Source: Bdellovibrio sp. (lineage in GTDB: Bacteria > Bdellovibrionota > Bacteriovoracia > Bacteriovoracales > Bacteriovoracaceae). Taken from it: a stretch of DNA of 34,581 bases. The stretch spans positions 1-34,581 of the forward strand of contig DZBG01000018.1 of the NCBI GenBank assembly GCA_022729855.1. Reading direction: 5' to 3'. Below, one piece after another: positions 1 through 9,050 of this stretch. Numbering within the stretch: the first letter of the stretch is position 1; each line of letters begins with the position of its first letter. Both the position numbers and the translations under genes were made by a program. The notes under the pieces are model-generated. The model worked only from the letters and a program-made list of their open reading frames with translations. It ran no database searches and was not told the DNA's origin.

Positions 1-5
1 TTATT

Positions 6-53
6 GACTTAAATTAAGACCGATTTTGTGTCATAGGTGCTCGGACAGGACAA
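6..53 (+). repeat. 48-bp terminal inverted repeat, left copy
   Basis: This segment is the exact reverse complement of 34484-34531 near the other end of the window (48 of 48 bases by eye). It contains the small palindrome CTTAAATTAAG at its outer end and finishes with GGACAGGACAA. The two copies diverge on both sides: outward the left copy has only 5 further bases in view. Inward it runs directly into the truncated hydroxylase gene. No transposase or integrase is nearby. It could be a genuine dispersed repeat or a chimeric assembly end. Confidence 0.9.
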
Positions 54-776
54 TGGGCCAATAATCTTGTCCGTTATTTTTTAGTCGCAGGTTTAACTTA
101 TCTCATTACTTGGAAGTGGTTATTTCCACTCTTTAAACACCGCTATCTTTATAAAGAGGTTCCCGAGAAAAAAGAAATTCATCGTGAGATAAAGTATTCA
201 TTATTAAGTACGATAATTTTTTTATTCCCTTCGGTCATAGTGATCATTGCAAAACAGTATGGTTACTCAAAACTCTATTTGAATATTAGTGACTATAGTA
301 TGACTTGGTATCTCGTAAGTTTTGTGCTGGTTTTCTTTTTGCACGATACTTATTTTTACTGGACCCATCGACTGATGCACACAAAGAAACTCTTTCCTTA
401 TTTTCATCGAGTTCATCATCTCTCACATAAACCATCCCCAATGGCCGCCCTTGCATTTCATCCGTTGGAGGCAATGGTAGAAGTTTTTCTCTTCTTATTG
501 ATTCCAATCTTTTTGCCGGTTCACTTTAGTGTGATCGTGCTGTTTACGTTCTTTTCTTTATTTATGAATGTCTATGGGCATCTTGGATTTAATCTCTTCT
601 CCATTGAGAGACAAAAGAAGTTTCCTTTGAATCTTCTTAGTCATTCAACTAACCATAGTTGGCATCATCAGTACCATCGCGGGAATTATGGATTCTATTT
701 ACAGTTCTGGGACCGCATGATGAAAACTTGGAAAGGGGAGTTAAAAGAAATCGATCACAACAGCAGTGTTAATTGA
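18..776 (+). CDS. fatty acid hydroxylase / sterol desaturase family protein, 5'-truncated
   Basis: Membrane di-iron hydroxylase that would insert a hydroxyl group or double bond into a lipid such as a sterol, sphingoid or fatty acyl chain. The three histidine boxes are clear: HDTYFYWTHRLMH, HRVHH and HSWHHQYH, with hydrophobic segments before and between them. The frame is open from base 18, just after an in-frame stop, but no credible start is present. The part that resembles the family begins near base 54 with a first membrane helix (RYFLVAGLTYLITWKWLF). The codons before that belong to the 48-bp inverted repeat, so the native N-terminus has been lost or lies outside the assembled molecule. 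A GTG at 240 could begin a 178-residue product but would lack the first helices. The 3' end overlaps the convergent TonB receptor gene by 36 bases. Substrate unknown; a sphingoid lipid is only a guess from the ceramidase operon downstream. Confidence 0.8.
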   Translation, partial: DRFCVIGARTGQWANNLVRYFLVAGLTYLITWKWLFPLFKHRYLYKEVPEKKEIHREIKYSLLSTIIFLFPSVIVIIAKQYGYSKLYLNISDYSMTWYLVSFVLVFFLHDTYFYWTHRLMHTKKLFPYFHRVHHLSHKPSPMAALAFHPLEAMVEVFLFLLIPIFLPVHFSVIVLFTFFSLFMNVYGHLGFNLFSIERQKKFPLNLLSHSTNHSWHHQYHRGNYGFYLQFWDRMMKTWKGELKEIDHNSSVN

Positions 777-2831
777 TCTTCCAACTCCGGCCACAGGTGT
801 ATGTGAAGCCCCTGTATTATTCACTAAGTTAATTCCACCAAGTGGCTGGCCATATTGGTGGTCAAGAATATTTGTGACACGTAGATCAACCTTGATGAGC
901 TTTGTCGCTTGATAACTTGTCCCAAGATCAATCAAGGCATAGCCAGCAGTTTCAGGTTCAAGGCGAAGTTTGCTTATTTGTTTTTTTGAATTCACTAAAT
1001 GAACAGTGAGATCAGAGTTCCATTTATTGATAGAGTGAGCAAGCGTGACTTTGCCGTTAAGGGGCATGAGGTGATAGAGATCAGTCATCCCATCTTTGCG
1101 GTAACCACGTGTATAACTTCCTTTAAAACTGAGAGCAAGATCTCCCATGTTTTGGGTTTGAAGAATCTTTGCATCAGCTGACAAATCCAATCCGAAAATC
1201 ACGGCATCATGATTGGCAAACTTAAGATAATTGACTCCACCAGAAGTCGAGACAAGATCAACATCAATAAAGTTTTTAACATCAGTGTAGTAGGGAGTGA
1301 CTTTAATCTTCCAGTCTTTGCTGTCTTTATTATGTAATAAGAGAGAAGTACTCAGAGTGTGAGCGACTTCAGGTTTAAGGTTTGTGTTCCCTATATAACC
1401 ATTACCGTCTCCTACCCAGTTTATCATTCTGGTATCCATACGAGCGGCACCACTTGTCGCAGGATCAGTTGCTGTGCCGGCCCAAGCATATCTCTCATAG
1501 AGATTAGGTGATCTGGTTTTACGGGCCAGACCGAATTCTAGTTCCGCTTTCTCATTTAACTTATAATTTGTAAGCAATGTTGCATCGTAATTATGATCAC
1601 GTTTATCTTTGCTCTTATTATTAAAGCTTGCTTGATCTGCTGGAAGATTATTGGTTGAGTTATAGCCTTGAACATTTCTTGTATCCATACTTACAATATC
1701 AGTTCTAAGGCCAATATTTGAAGTCAGATCCGCACTCCAAACAGAATCAGCTTCTACGAAAAGTCCGAGCCTATCTCTTTGCCCATTATTAATACTATCA
1801 TACTGGTTTGGCCCCATCATCATTGAAGCGGGGACTGCCGGCCACCAATCGTCTAAGCGGTAGCGATCATAATCACTTCCAACTTTTAGCAGGTGATTCT
1901 TATTTAATTCAAAACTCGCCTTAATATTATAACCAGATTCATCTGATCTTGTGTACATGGGCATGCGTCCAGCTCTTTGAGATTGGAGCATATTCATATA
2001 ATGATTTGTATGTTGGTGAAAAATATTAGATTCAATATAGGCTGCTCCAATATGACCTTTATAAGTGAGATTACCTGAATTAGAGACATTATCGTTGAGA
2101 TCCATATACTGGTTCACGAAACCTTGATAGGGAACAACGGCGCGAGAAAGTTTAAGCGAGACAAGTCCGTCATTGAGTTTATGGCCAACAATGAGAGACT
2201 GATTATTTTGATTATAAAGAGTACTTTTTATTCTTGTCCCATCACCGCTGCGGTAGTTATTGGCCTTCTCATCTAGTCCTGCATATTCCAGACTTAATTT
2301 TTTTGTGGCGATACCGTAGTGAACAGCGGCGCCACGGTTTTCATTATTACTTTTAAAAAAAGTACTTAATTTTAGTTTTTGTTTTACTGACTCATCCTCA
2401 CCGGCAAACTCGGGGTCTTTGGTTTTAACAATGATCGATCCACCAATACTGTCTCCCCCCTGACTCACAGGTGTGATTCCTGCGATAGATTCGATCGAAG
2501 CCACTTTAGTGGGATCAATATAGGAAAGAGTTGGGTTCATATGATTGGGACAAGAAGAGGTTATCTGAGCGCCATCAATTTTTATATTCACTCGGTCGCC
2601 TTCCATTCCGTGAATCACTGGAACTGACGAGAGTCCACCACCAGTTTGAAGATAAAGACCATCAGCATTTGTTAATAGATCAGCGGCATTTCCACCGGCG
2701 GTAGCAAGACTTGTGAGATCACTTGGTTCTTTTTTTGCTGTGACCTCGACTGCATGAAGTTTATGGTCTGCCAAAGCCGAATTAAGAGTCAGAGTAAAGA
2801 GGAGAGAAGCTGAGAGTATGAAGTGAAGCAT
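741..2831 (-). CDS. TonB-dependent outer-membrane receptor, OprC/NosA-like copper receptor
   Basis: Outer-membrane beta-barrel with N-terminal plug, about 696 residues, ending in Phe as barrels do. Numbered from the longer open frame that begins at 2900, the plug has SSCPNHMNP (C117, M121) and a later loop has NHYMNM (H300, M302). OprC of Pseudomonas aeruginosa binds copper through a CxxxM-HxM site with almost the same separation, so both halves of that site are present. The segment LDDWWPAVPASMMMGPN is also typical of this receptor group. I chose the ATG at 2831 because it is preceded by AAAGG at 5 bases and begins a clean signal peptide (MLHFILSASLLFTLTLNSALA). The earlier ATG at 2900 would add 23 basic residues across an A10 tract. 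It is the last gene of the siderophore operon, 49 bases after the PepSY gene. Copper or a copper chelate is the most likely substrate; a metallophore is the alternative. Confidence 0.85.
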   Translation of the reverse strand: MLHFILSASLLFTLTLNSALADHKLHAVEVTAKKEPSDLTSLATAGGNAADLLTNADGLYLQTGGGLSSVPVIHGMEGDRVNIKIDGAQITSSCPNHMNPTLSYIDPTKVASIESIAGITPVSQGGDSIGGSIIVKTKDPEFAGEDESVKQKLKLSTFFKSNNENRGAAVHYGIATKKLSLEYAGLDEKANNYRSGDGTRIKSTLYNQNNQSLIVGHKLNDGLVSLKLSRAVVPYQGFVNQYMDLNDNVSNSGNLTYKGHIGAAYIESNIFHQHTNHYMNMLQSQRAGRMPMYTRSDESGYNIKASFELNKNHLLKVGSDYDRYRLDDWWPAVPASMMMGPNQYDSINNGQRDRLGLFVEADSVWSADLTSNIGLRTDIVSMDTRNVQGYNSTNNLPADQASFNNKSKDKRDHNYDATLLTNYKLNEKAELEFGLARKTRSPNLYERYAWAGTATDPATSGAARMDTRMINWVGDGNGYIGNTNLKPEVAHTLSTSLLLHNKDSKDWKIKVTPYYTDVKNFIDVDLVSTSGGVNYLKFANHDAVIFGLDLSADAKILQTQNMGDLALSFKGSYTRGYRKDGMTDLYHLMPLNGKVTLAHSINKWNSDLTVHLVNSKKQISKLRLEPETAGYALIDLGTSYQATKLIKVDLRVTNILDHQYGQPLGGINLVNNTGASHTPVAGVGRSINTAVVIDFF

Positions 2832-2880
2832 GGGTACCTTTGTCGAGTTCGTTTTACCTCTAGAAATGTACCTTTTTTTT

Positions 2881-3978
2881 TTAGAATGTCGATGTCGCAT
2901 TTTGTCGCACTTTGCGTCGTTTTAGAGTCAGGGTGAGACCAGTTAAATACATCAGCATGAGACTGATTCCACCGAGGAGAACAACGATTCTTCCAAAAAG
3001 ACCTAGGTATTCACCCGTGTGGATGGGGTAGACGGTGAGTCTGACAGTATTCCAGCTTGTGGGGTCAGTGCTTGAATCAAAAGCTTGAACTCTTTCTTGA
3101 GTTGTTGGATCAATAATAAGACGCCCATAACCATTTAAAAAATTTTGATCATGAAGTCCATAGCTCACTTTCATTAAAGCATTTTTGGTCGAGCAGAAAT
3201 GGATTGATACAAGCCTATTGGCAATATCAGTTGAGATTCCACGAAGAGTTTCTATTTGTTGCTCAGTCGTGCATTTTCCCACTTTTACTGCTTCTTGAAT
3301 CTTCTCCGGCTGACCAGTTAAGGGACGCATGACAAGATAAGAAATATCAAAAATGATCAAGCTACCAGTGATGGCACTTATAAGAAGAGGGACAGAGAAG
3401 AGGAGACCAAAACTGTGATGGAGATGCTGTACAAGGTGGAGCCTCGGAAAGCTGAAGCTGCGTTTTAATTTATGCTTAATCGTTTGAGTTGCTGGGTACC
3501 AAATATAAACACCACTAATGACAAAAAAACTAAGAACAAGCCCTAGAAAACCAACAAAATATTTTCCCGTATTCCCAAGGAAAAAATTTGAATGCATGAA
3601 TAGCATGATCGCAAAAAAATTCTTAATCATTCCCATCTCTCCCACCACTTCTCCAGTGTAAGGATTGAGAGTGAGCATTACTGGAAATGATTTCGCAGGA
3701 TCTTTGTATAAAAGAAGGAAAGCCTCATCATGATGTTCAGAGGCATAGAGATTGGTAATGAGCTTCTCTTCACCAAGATAGCTTTGGGCCTTACTATAAA
3801 GAGTTTCTAATGGGAGCTTATTTTGCGCTGGTGAGATTTTAAAAAGAGATTCATAAACTACTGGCAGAAGCTCATGACGGAAAGTAATACCCACACCACT
3901 CAGGGCGAGCAGAAAAATAAAAAAGCCCAGTGTTAATCCGGCCCATTTATGTATTTTGTAGATATTCTTCTTATTCAT
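2881..3978 (-). CDS. PepSY-associated transmembrane protein (PiuB-like)
   Basis: Inner-membrane protein of about 365 residues. It starts with a basic stretch and a helix (KIHKWAGLTLGFFIFLLALSGVGITF), has PepSY-type soluble segments, three more membrane helices including VGFLGLVLSFFVISGVYIWY, and ends with a basic tail. Histidines sit at helix ends (HKW, HLVQHLHHSFG), as in family members thought to bind haem and reduce ferric siderophores after uptake. It lies between two TonB receptors in one transcript, which fits reduction of the imported metal. The ATG at 3978 is preferred over the TTG at 3987, which would overlap the receptor stop codon. The TAA stop is embedded in an A10 tract. Reductase activity is inferred from the family and neighbourhood, not shown by the sequence. 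Confidence 0.8.
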   Translation of the reverse strand: MNKKNIYKIHKWAGLTLGFFIFLLALSGVGITFRHELLPVVYESLFKISPAQNKLPLETLYSKAQSYLGEEKLITNLYASEHHDEAFLLLYKDPAKSFPVMLTLNPYTGEVVGEMGMIKNFFAIMLFMHSNFFLGNTGKYFVGFLGLVLSFFVISGVYIWYPATQTIKHKLKRSFSFPRLHLVQHLHHSFGLLFSVPLLISAITGSLIIFDISYLVMRPLTGQPEKIQEAVKVGKCTTEQQIETLRGISTDIANRLVSIHFCSTKNALMKVSYGLHDQNFLNGYGRLIIDPTTQERVQAFDSSTDPTSWNTVRLTVYPIHTGEYLGLFGRIVVLLGGISLMLMYLTGLTLTLKRRKVRQNATSTF

Positions 3979-3980
3979 AA

Positions 3981-6041
3981 TTACCAATAATAGTTTAATC
4001 TCGCTCCCAGCTCACGAGGGGCATTTACACGGTGGTAACTTGCCTGATAGGGAGATGTGGTGCTGCGAGGGGCGCCATTTAGAAGGCGATACTTTTGGTC
4101 AAAAATATTTCTGACGTAGAACTCTACCATATAACTACTGAAATTATACTGAGTATTAAAATCTGTATAAAACTGCTCAGGCGAGCTTCTGCTATTATCT
4201 GGATCAGTGTACGACTTACCTACATAGCGAGCTGAAACGATGGACTTCCAGCTATCGTTAAACACTTTCCAGTATGATGCCTGAGAAGTCACAGTGGCCG
4301 CATCTGGAAAAAAGTTTCCAGTATAAGTTTTGCTATTATTTTTAAAACTTAAAAACTGTGTATGAACATAACCTGCATTAAATCTTAGGCTATCGGCATT
4401 CTCAAGCTCATATGAAGCTTCAAGCTCGGCTCCGTAGAGTTCAGATTGAGAAGCGTTTTGAACTTGAGTATCAAATGAGTTTGAAAAAATAACTTCAACC
4501 TGCTGATCTTTCCATTTTGTATAAAAAGCGTTCATGGTGAAGAGAAATTTCTCACGCATATATTTATACGAAACTTCGTAATTATCAGTCTTCTCAGGGT
4601 CATAAGTGTTAGTAGTGGCCTTCCATCTATTTACTGATAGTCCACCAGTTCGGTAGCCTTGAGTATAGAAGGCCCCAAGAGAATAATTTCCATTATGATA
4701 GTTATAGCCAATCTTTGGAAGAATCACTGTATTGGTTGATGTGTCCTCATGGTTTCCTGCAAGACTTGCATAGGGCGAAGTTGAAGGAATGCCAATGTCT
4801 GCACCAAATTGATTTTTGACAACTTCAAAACGGGCACCGAGTATGAGCGAGTGTTTTTCAGTGAAGTTATAAGTAAATGAATCAAAAATTGCATAGGTAT
4901 GGCGAGTTTTTTCATTTTCCTGAGTCACTGGATACATCTGAGTTGTGGTGAACATCAGGTTCATGGCATACTTATTTCTCAGATCGTATTGATGCAAATG
5001 AAAACCCAGTAGGTTTTTGATCTTTTTTGATTTATAGAGGAGTTGATTCTCAATACTCATGAACTGATCGTTGTCTTTACCAACTCGTGTTCCGGCCTTA
5101 TTCACAGCTGTCCCATCTTCATCAGATTTAGTTATCGAGTCTGATCGAGACACTCCGATAATGAGTTTATCACTTAAATTTGAGCTAATGGCATTTGTAT
5201 AGGTGAGCCCGGCCTGAATATTATTAGTGATTTCTTTGTAGTCTTGATCTTCTGCTACTTGAAATTTTTTATAATTATCTTGTACGTAAGAGCCTCCACG
5301 ATTCATGCGAAGAAGCTTTAGGTTTAGTCTGAGTTCTTCAGTTGAACTTAAGCGGTATAAAAAATCTGTGACAAAATGGTCTTTGTTATGAGCATTCCAC
5401 TTATCATTACGTGTCGTTTTGTTTTTGATATAACCATCAGTGTATTCTTTGTTATACGAAGCTCGCACTGAGAATTTATCAGTGACTTTTTGATTAATAA
5501 GGAAGGCCCCTTCTTTACGACCGAAGTTTCCTGCGGAGAGTTTTGCCGCTCCTTCATCTTGCTCAGTAGGTTTTGAATGATAAAGGAGAATGTTCCCGGC
5601 CAGAGAGTTAACCCCTTGAGTGGTCGACTGGGCCCCTCTGTGAACTTCTACTGATTCAAGATCCCAGTTCTCAAAGCTTCCGGCCTTCAGTGCGAGGGGA
5701 GTTTGAAAAACATCGTCTACGAGAATACTGGCAAGGTTATCTTTTTGATAACCAGTAACCCCCATATCGGAGATCCCTCTAATACTAAATGTACTTCCAT
5801 TCTTATCAGTTTGAGTTTGAACGTTACTAAGTCCATTAAGCATTTGGACTGAGTTATTTAAATCCCCTCGATTTAAATTCTTAGGCTTTAAGACAGAGAT
5901 ACTTTCATTACTTTCAAGAAATGAAGTCTGGTCTTTATTACCCTTCACATCATTGACTTCAATTGTGTCAAGTTGGTAGCGAGTCTCAGCAGAGAGCACT
6001 GGGCTTAAAGTAAAGAGGGCGATAATCGTTAATTTTTTCAT
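3981..6041 (-). CDS. TonB-dependent siderophore receptor in the iutA position
   Basis: Outer-membrane receptor of 686 residues expected to import the ferric siderophore made by the adjacent enzymes. It has a signal peptide (MKKLTIIALFTLSPVLSAE), a TonB-box-like segment (DTIEVNDV), a plug with STFSIRGISDMG and VEVHRGAQSTTQGVNSLAGNI, and a barrel ending in LNYYW. The start ATG at 6041 lies one base after the iucD stop; an upstream in-frame start would run back into iucD. By eye it resembles general CirA/FyuA-type receptors and not the E. coli aerobactin receptor IutA, so I give no symbol. Its place directly after iucD argues that it recognises the same siderophore. Confidence 0.85.
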   Translation of the reverse strand: MKKLTIIALFTLSPVLSAETRYQLDTIEVNDVKGNKDQTSFLESNESISVLKPKNLNRGDLNNSVQMLNGLSNVQTQTDKNGSTFSIRGISDMGVTGYQKDNLASILVDDVFQTPLALKAGSFENWDLESVEVHRGAQSTTQGVNSLAGNILLYHSKPTEQDEGAAKLSAGNFGRKEGAFLINQKVTDKFSVRASYNKEYTDGYIKNKTTRNDKWNAHNKDHFVTDFLYRLSSTEELRLNLKLLRMNRGGSYVQDNYKKFQVAEDQDYKEITNNIQAGLTYTNAISSNLSDKLIIGVSRSDSITKSDEDGTAVNKAGTRVGKDNDQFMSIENQLLYKSKKIKNLLGFHLHQYDLRNKYAMNLMFTTTQMYPVTQENEKTRHTYAIFDSFTYNFTEKHSLILGARFEVVKNQFGADIGIPSTSPYASLAGNHEDTSTNTVILPKIGYNYHNGNYSLGAFYTQGYRTGGLSVNRWKATTNTYDPEKTDNYEVSYKYMREKFLFTMNAFYTKWKDQQVEVIFSNSFDTQVQNASQSELYGAELEASYELENADSLRFNAGYVHTQFLSFKNNSKTYTGNFFPDAATVTSQASYWKVFNDSWKSIVSARYVGKSYTDPDNSRSSPEQFYTDFNTQYNFSSYMVEFYVRNIFDQKYRLLNGAPRSTTSPYQASYHRVNAPRELGARLNYYW

Positions 6042-6042
6042 T

Positions 6043-7323
6043 CTATTCAATCTTCCCATAGTGAACGAAGCTTGGGGCAACGTGATCATTTTTATAAATA
6101 GTTTTTTGAGTCATATCATTAATAATAGTAGCAGAACGCCAGGCCATTAAACTTGTTTGTGGTTCTGCAATACCGTGACGATGACGACTAAAGTTTAGTG
6201 CATAAATTTTGTTTTTTGAAGGCCCATTCCATTTTAAATCAAAATTTCTATTAATGATAAAACGCCCTTCTTTATCAAATTCAAGTAGGTGCTTAATTGG
6301 TTCAAGGATCTTAGGGGCGCTAATAGTGAAGCCTGTACTCAAGATAATGATGTCGGCTTCAATGGTTTCATTGGCCTTTAAGAAATTATTCTCAATGACT
6401 GCTTGGTATGAATCACCGGTTTTTTTAAGACCAGTGAGACTTCTTTGAGGTAGAATCTTAAAATCGATCTCTTTTTTATTCACATGAGTCATATAATATA
6501 AATCATTATAGAGCTTATCTAAGTAGTCAGGTGTGTTGCCGTCACTGGCCAACTTTTGGGCCTTAACAATAGGGTCCTTGTGCTCTTGCTCAAGTGTGAA
6601 GAAGTCGGCTACATAACTTGGTGTAAAGTATTCATTTGTAAAGGGAGACTCATCAAGGGGTTCTAAATTTTGGCGACGTGAGATGAGACGAATATTTTTT
6701 ACTTCTCCCCATTTACCGAGAACTCCATTTCTAAAAATTTCAACACCGGTTTGTCCTCCACCAATAATAAGAACACGCTTACCAGTGAGATTGAGATCTT
6801 TGAGTCCCGCTGATTTTGCATGAAAGACTTTCTCCGATATTAGATCTTTGGCGCAATCAGGGATTCTGGGAACGAGTCCTGTAGCAATAGAGAGGTTATC
6901 ACTGGTATAGGTTTCAGTTTTTGTTTGGACAATAAATTTGTCATCCTTAAAGTTCACTTGTTCAATGCTTGAATTGAATTTTAATTTGTTTTCAAGCTTC
7001 TCACTTACCCATTGGCAATAGAGCTCAAACTCACGACGAGAAACAACCTTGCGGTTAGTATTCATAAATGAATAAAACAAACCATGCTCAACCAAGTAGT
7101 TTAAAAATGAATGGGGATTTGTAGGATCAACAGGGGTGACTAAATCTTTTAAAAAAGACGTCTGCATGTCTGCATCGTTGAACATAAGCTCTGGGTGCCA
7201 GAGGAAATTTGGTTTTTGATCTAAAAATAAAAACTTTTGGTCAGGAACTTTATTCATCAGAGCAGCAAGACTGAGATGAAAAGGACCAATCCCCACACCG
7301 ATTAAGTTAAAATGATTTGTCAT
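6043..7323 (-). CDS. iucD: lysine N6-monooxygenase (aerobactin-type amine hydroxylase)
   Basis: FAD- and NADPH-dependent cytoplasmic enzyme that hydroxylates the terminal amine of lysine (or a related diamine), the first step towards the hydroxamate arms. Residues 7-22 hold the FAD motif GVGIGPFHLSLAAL. The substrate and FAD region has FLWHPELMFNDADMQTSFLKDLVTP in the expected place, residues 184-193 are the NADPH motif (VLIIGGGQTG), and the C-terminal part has ILSTGF and HGIAEPQTSLMAWRSA. At 426 residues it matches IucD in length and aligns with it along its whole length by eye. It overlaps iucC by ATGA and is followed after one base by the receptor gene. Relatives AlcA, PubA and RhbE act on diamines; no decarboxylase is present here, which favours lysine. 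Confidence 0.9.
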   Translation of the reverse strand: MTNHFNLIGVGIGPFHLSLAALMNKVPDQKFLFLDQKPNFLWHPELMFNDADMQTSFLKDLVTPVDPTNPHSFLNYLVEHGLFYSFMNTNRKVVSRREFELYCQWVSEKLENKLKFNSSIEQVNFKDDKFIVQTKTETYTSDNLSIATGLVPRIPDCAKDLISEKVFHAKSAGLKDLNLTGKRVLIIGGGQTGVEIFRNGVLGKWGEVKNIRLISRRQNLEPLDESPFTNEYFTPSYVADFFTLEQEHKDPIVKAQKLASDGNTPDYLDKLYNDLYYMTHVNKKEIDFKILPQRSLTGLKKTGDSYQAVIENNFLKANETIEADIIILSTGFTISAPKILEPIKHLLEFDKEGRFIINRNFDLKWNGPSKNKIYALNFSRHRHGIAEPQTSLMAWRSATIINDMTQKTIYKNDHVAPSFVHYGKIE

Positions 7324-9050
7324 AAATGGCCTGCATCTTTTTTAGGGTAAAGGGGATTTAAGAGCTCACTTCCAACCATAGGAAGAGGGCGCTCTGCAGA
7401 GTCTGAATAACCAATAGCAAAGCGAACTTTATTAAGAAGCACTCTTGGGATGGTTCTTTTGAGAAGACTTTGTCTTTCATCAATTTTTTTATCTATTATA
7501 TAAGCCTTAATTTCTGTAGAGAGTATTTCGTAAAATCTTTCCTCTGAAATTTTGTCACATTCATTCATGACTTCAGAGATAAAGCGCAGCACGGTAATAA
7601 AATGACCAGTGATAAGATCATGTATCAGATAATCAGGCGGTAATTTTGTTAAGGCCGATTCAACTGAACTAAAATACTTCTTACCGATTTCGGGAAGCTC
7701 GGTTGAAAGTCTAAGATCCCCTTGGAAATCTTTAAGAATCATGCCAGCTGGGGTAAAATTTTTGAGCTTTAAAATAATATTCTGGCCATGGGCCACCATT
7801 CCCACTCCATACTGAATTTGTATATGGTAGAGGGGAATAACGACTGTTTTAAAATATTGCTTGAGCCACTGCTCTTGGGTGAGGCCAGATCTTTTTATGT
7901 ATTCACCGATAAGAGAATTCTTTTTATCGTCTTGATAAAATAATGCCGCCGTAATGATGGCCAGTTCACCATTATCAATTTTTGACTTTGCACTTTCTCG
8001 CCAAACTGCCCCAAGATATTCATGATAACGGTAGGGAGCATTTTTAACTGAAGCAAAATCTGGATGAACGAAAGCCGCCCCTGATTTTTCTTTTAGCACC
8101 TCAGTTCCTGATTCATTTAAAAACTGATCCGCTTTGATCATTTCACTGAGGACTTTTGAAACTTTTGTTCCTGCCGCCACAGATGCTGCCGGTAGACCTC
8201 TAATGCATGAAGTATTAAGAATTGAGAGCGGGAGTTTTATATCTGTTTTTTCAGCTCTCGTGTAATTAGAAAGAGTTCTGATTGAGATCTGAGGACGATA
8301 ATCATCCCCATGGACTCCAAGATCAATAATCTTCTCAGCGCAGATAAGCCCTGCAAATTGAATTTTTATATAATGATCCCATTGCCATGGATGAACTGGA
8401 ATGAGTGAGTAAGAGTCAAGATTGATTTTTTTCTCTTTAATGAGCGTAAGGAAATTATTTTTACTGATTTGGTCAAATGATTCATCCAATATATCGAGGG
8501 AAATATTCTCGCCTTGAAGGTCGTTTTTCTGAATCGCTATCCAGCGAAGTTTAAAAACTGCTTTGGTTTCAGGAGAGAATTTTTCTAAGTCAGATGCACC
8601 TAGGCCTATGCGTCCTTTATTTAAAAGAATTTTGGGGTGACCGTTCAAAATGAATTGTAGCTCTTCACCATCAAGAGTGGCCGCCAATTGAGCCGAGACA
8701 TTTTTTGAATTTTCTAGAAGAGTTAGATCTGAGTAAAGAGTGTTGTGCATCTCTTCTAAAAAATTTCCAAGAACGATATCAGACATTTTTGTTTCAAATT
8801 GCGAATCAATAAAAAACTGAGCAGCTGATTTGACAGGTTCACTATTACGTTTAAGAGTTGGGGCAGCAATCTTTAGATGCTCCCAGATGCTCATGACTCC
8901 CATGAATGAATACGTCACACCTGAAGCGAGCTTAAGTGTCCACTGACCATCTTCTAGAGAAGGAGTTAGAATCTGTTCAAAAGTCAGCTCCCCAATACTC
9001 TTAGCAATAAGGTGTTCATTGACTTTGATCCAGCTCTCTTGATTCATCAT
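7320..9050 (-). CDS. iucC: NRPS-independent siderophore synthetase, second condensation (IucC-like)
   Basis: ATP-dependent synthetase of the IucA/IucC family, about 576 residues, which would join a second N6-acetyl-N6-hydroxylysine to the citrate monoamide. Family landmarks visible: PVHPWQWDHYI, ISIRTLSNYTRAEKTDIKLPLSIL, AAFVHPDF, YGVGMVAHGQNIILKL and an FHUF-like C-terminal region. I assign it as the IucC type from its position between iucB and iucD and from its similarity in the HGQN segment. Start: ATG at 9050, with GGAGG 9 bases upstream and overlapping the iucB stop; the next codon is also ATG. The exact acceptor (lysine or another hydroxylated amine) cannot be read from the sequence. 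Confidence 0.88.
   Translation of the reverse strand: MMNQESWIKVNEHLIAKSIGELTFEQILTPSLEDGQWTLKLASGVTYSFMGVMSIWEHLKIAAPTLKRNSEPVKSAAQFFIDSQFETKMSDIVLGNFLEEMHNTLYSDLTLLENSKNVSAQLAATLDGEELQFILNGHPKILLNKGRIGLGASDLEKFSPETKAVFKLRWIAIQKNDLQGENISLDILDESFDQISKNNFLTLIKEKKINLDSYSLIPVHPWQWDHYIKIQFAGLICAEKIIDLGVHGDDYRPQISIRTLSNYTRAEKTDIKLPLSILNTSCIRGLPAASVAAGTKVSKVLSEMIKADQFLNESGTEVLKEKSGAAFVHPDFASVKNAPYRYHEYLGAVWRESAKSKIDNGELAIITAALFYQDDKKNSLIGEYIKRSGLTQEQWLKQYFKTVVIPLYHIQIQYGVGMVAHGQNIILKLKNFTPAGMILKDFQGDLRLSTELPEIGKKYFSSVESALTKLPPDYLIHDLITGHFITVLRFISEVMNECDKISEERFYEILSTEIKAYIIDKKIDERQSLLKRTIPRVLLNKVRFAIGYSDSAERPLPMVGSELLNPLYPKKDAGHL

Noticed and set aside
1-53. End of an insertion sequence cutting into the hydroxylase gene
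   Set aside because: The two copies of the repeat diverge immediately outside 48 bp and no transposase, terminal motif or target duplication is visible; kept only as an unexplained repeat.
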